From Epiperipatus broadwayi (Eukaryota; Onychophora; Udeonychophora; Euonychophora; Peripatidae), in contig JAQFVV010000111.1 of NCBI GenBank assembly GCA_028023455.1, forward strand, positions 1,987,909 through 2,051,908: a stretch of 64,000 bases of DNA, in the 5' to 3' direction. The notes beneath the pieces are model-generated. The model worked only from the letters and a program-made list of their open reading frames with translations, ran no database searches and was not told where the DNA came from. This document shows, piece by piece, positions 62,643 to 64,000 of the stretch; position 1 is the first letter of the stretch, and every line of letters begins with the position of its first letter. The translations under genes were made by a program, and so were the position numbers.

Positions 62643-64000
62643 AATAAATTTATAATATTCATAAATTCATCATTGCCATTAATTTTCATTAATACTAGAG
62701 GTATAACATAAAATAATTAATAAAAATAGCTCATATTTCTAGTACAGATTGGCCATGAAATAGCATTAGTTTTTACTACTAAAGTAATCATTTTTCACTT
62801 GTTAAGATTTGAAGATTTAAATTAATGGCATATATGTTAAAATTTTAATAATTACTTGGCAAACAGTTAAGAGAATGGTTTAATTATAAATTTAATGTTT
62901 AGTTGTTCAATTCATCTCACTTCCACTAAACAGAGCAAAACTCTCCATACAGTATTGCGATCATGTGATGCTCACTTCCACTAATATTATGAGTGGATAT
63001 AAAATCCCTTCTCCACTCTTGATATTTGGATCTACCCAGTTGATAAAACTATATTCAAAATTTATTATAATAAATGTTTATTTAATTAATTAGTTAGCAT
63101 ATAATATTTATTATTATTATTATGAGTCCTAATTGTTTGCTTTAGTTAGAGTAGACATTAGCTTTAAATAAGTGTATGTCTATTCAATTTGTTAAGCTGG
63201 GATAGTGTCCAAGGATTGTCATGAATTGAAAAGTGATTGATTGTTGCACTTCACCACAGGTCAAGACTCTGAGAACGAGAACATTTATAATTCTAAAATT
63301 TTAAAAGAATAAGATGATCATTACTAGAGTGTTATATAATACAGAGTGGTTCAGTTAATAAATGATACATTCCACTTCTACATGTGGTTTGGCATTGAAG
63401 AGTCATAATTTGGCAGATGTGATGGGGGACATAAACACAAACATTTAAGATTAAATAATTGTAACTGTGGAGGGAGATGGATGTGGAGAATGAAGAGATA
63501 ATTAATTTATTTGAAAAGGAAGGGGAGAGTGAAAATTTCTACTTTGTTTTAGTTAAGTAATAAGATTTTAATAATTTTTTATTAGTATAATTTTATGGGT
63601 TCTCTGCATGGATTACTGATCCATTTTCATTCGTTTACACATGAGAAATAACATTATTATAGTTGCCACTGGAGATCATATAGCTGTGTGGGTTTATGGA
63701 GAGGGGTTGCTTATATTTTTAAATAATTTGCCATAAATTTATTTGTATAATAATTACTGAGTTCAAAACTAAGAACTTAACATATTATTTATAATCTAAA
63801 GTAGTACTAAGATTGTATATTTCTTTTGAAAAATTTTTAAAAACTTGCTTCCTCCACAGATTCCCCATTTATTAAGTAATGATGATCTAGGGAAGATACT
63901 ATAGTTAATCGGTACAGTTGCAATTTGGCACCCGGGTAAAACACCTTACATTATTATTATTATCTGTCTCTTCCGCCGTCTCTGTTGAAGTTACAGTATA
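62643..64000. other. AT-rich stretch, no gene recognised
   Basis: No supported feature. An ATT microsatellite lies near 63105-63122, and a short one near 63950-63962. Confidence 0.55.

Overview
This is a very AT-rich eukaryotic window. It has long homopolymers and microsatellites, spliced coding exons, and many decayed non-LTR retrotransposons and DNA transposons. Nothing looks bacterial, viral or organellar. The mix (a LINE close to the RTE/BovB lineage, CR1/Jockey-like and 'GKGKD'-type LINEs, a GTF2IRD2-like hAT, a Tigger/pogo element, a tRNA-derived SINE) fits an invertebrate, most likely an arthropod. I cannot name the species.

Only one host gene is supported, and only in part. Two exons on the minus strand encode the C-terminal half of an alpha/beta-hydrolase epoxide hydrolase (EPHX4/ABHD7-like). 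Exon 54073-54221 carries cap-domain sequence. Exon 32504-32790 is the last coding exon and carries the acid Asp and catalytic His motifs. The splice phases match (phase 1 to phase 1) across an intron of about 21.3 kb, and an AATAAA lies about 110 nt past the stop. The 5' exons with the nucleophile Asp were not found and probably lie beyond base 64000.

Layout. 1-9.6 kb is mostly featureless AT-rich DNA with a pyrimidine tract and an inverted-repeat element. 9.6-15.1 kb holds two old minus-strand LINE relics. 18.3-18.8 kb is a roughly 500-bp foldback element. 23.3-27.6 kb is a composite repeat island: foldbacks, a 109-bp palindrome, and a fairly young LINE whose endonuclease and reverse transcriptase are broken by only three lesions, all framed by inverted repeats. 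32.4-54.2 kb is the hydrolase gene. Its giant intron holds a CR1/Jockey-like LINE tail, a (AAT)n tract of over 200 bp, LINE fragments in both orientations, a possible second hAT, and a decayed Tigger-like transposase gene. That Tigger gene is interrupted just upstream of its start codon by a complete hAT-type element with a perfect 8-bp target-site duplication. Another LINE relic and a 202-bp hairpin follow. 54.2-64 kb is AT-rich DNA with a tRNA-Val-derived SINE at 58.4 kb and small tandem repeats.

No new biological system is evident. The most informative items are the dated nest of transposons in the intron and the several long inverted repeats that would form hairpin RNAs if transcribed. 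All identifications come from reading translations and motifs by eye; no searches were run. Boundaries of old relics are approximate.
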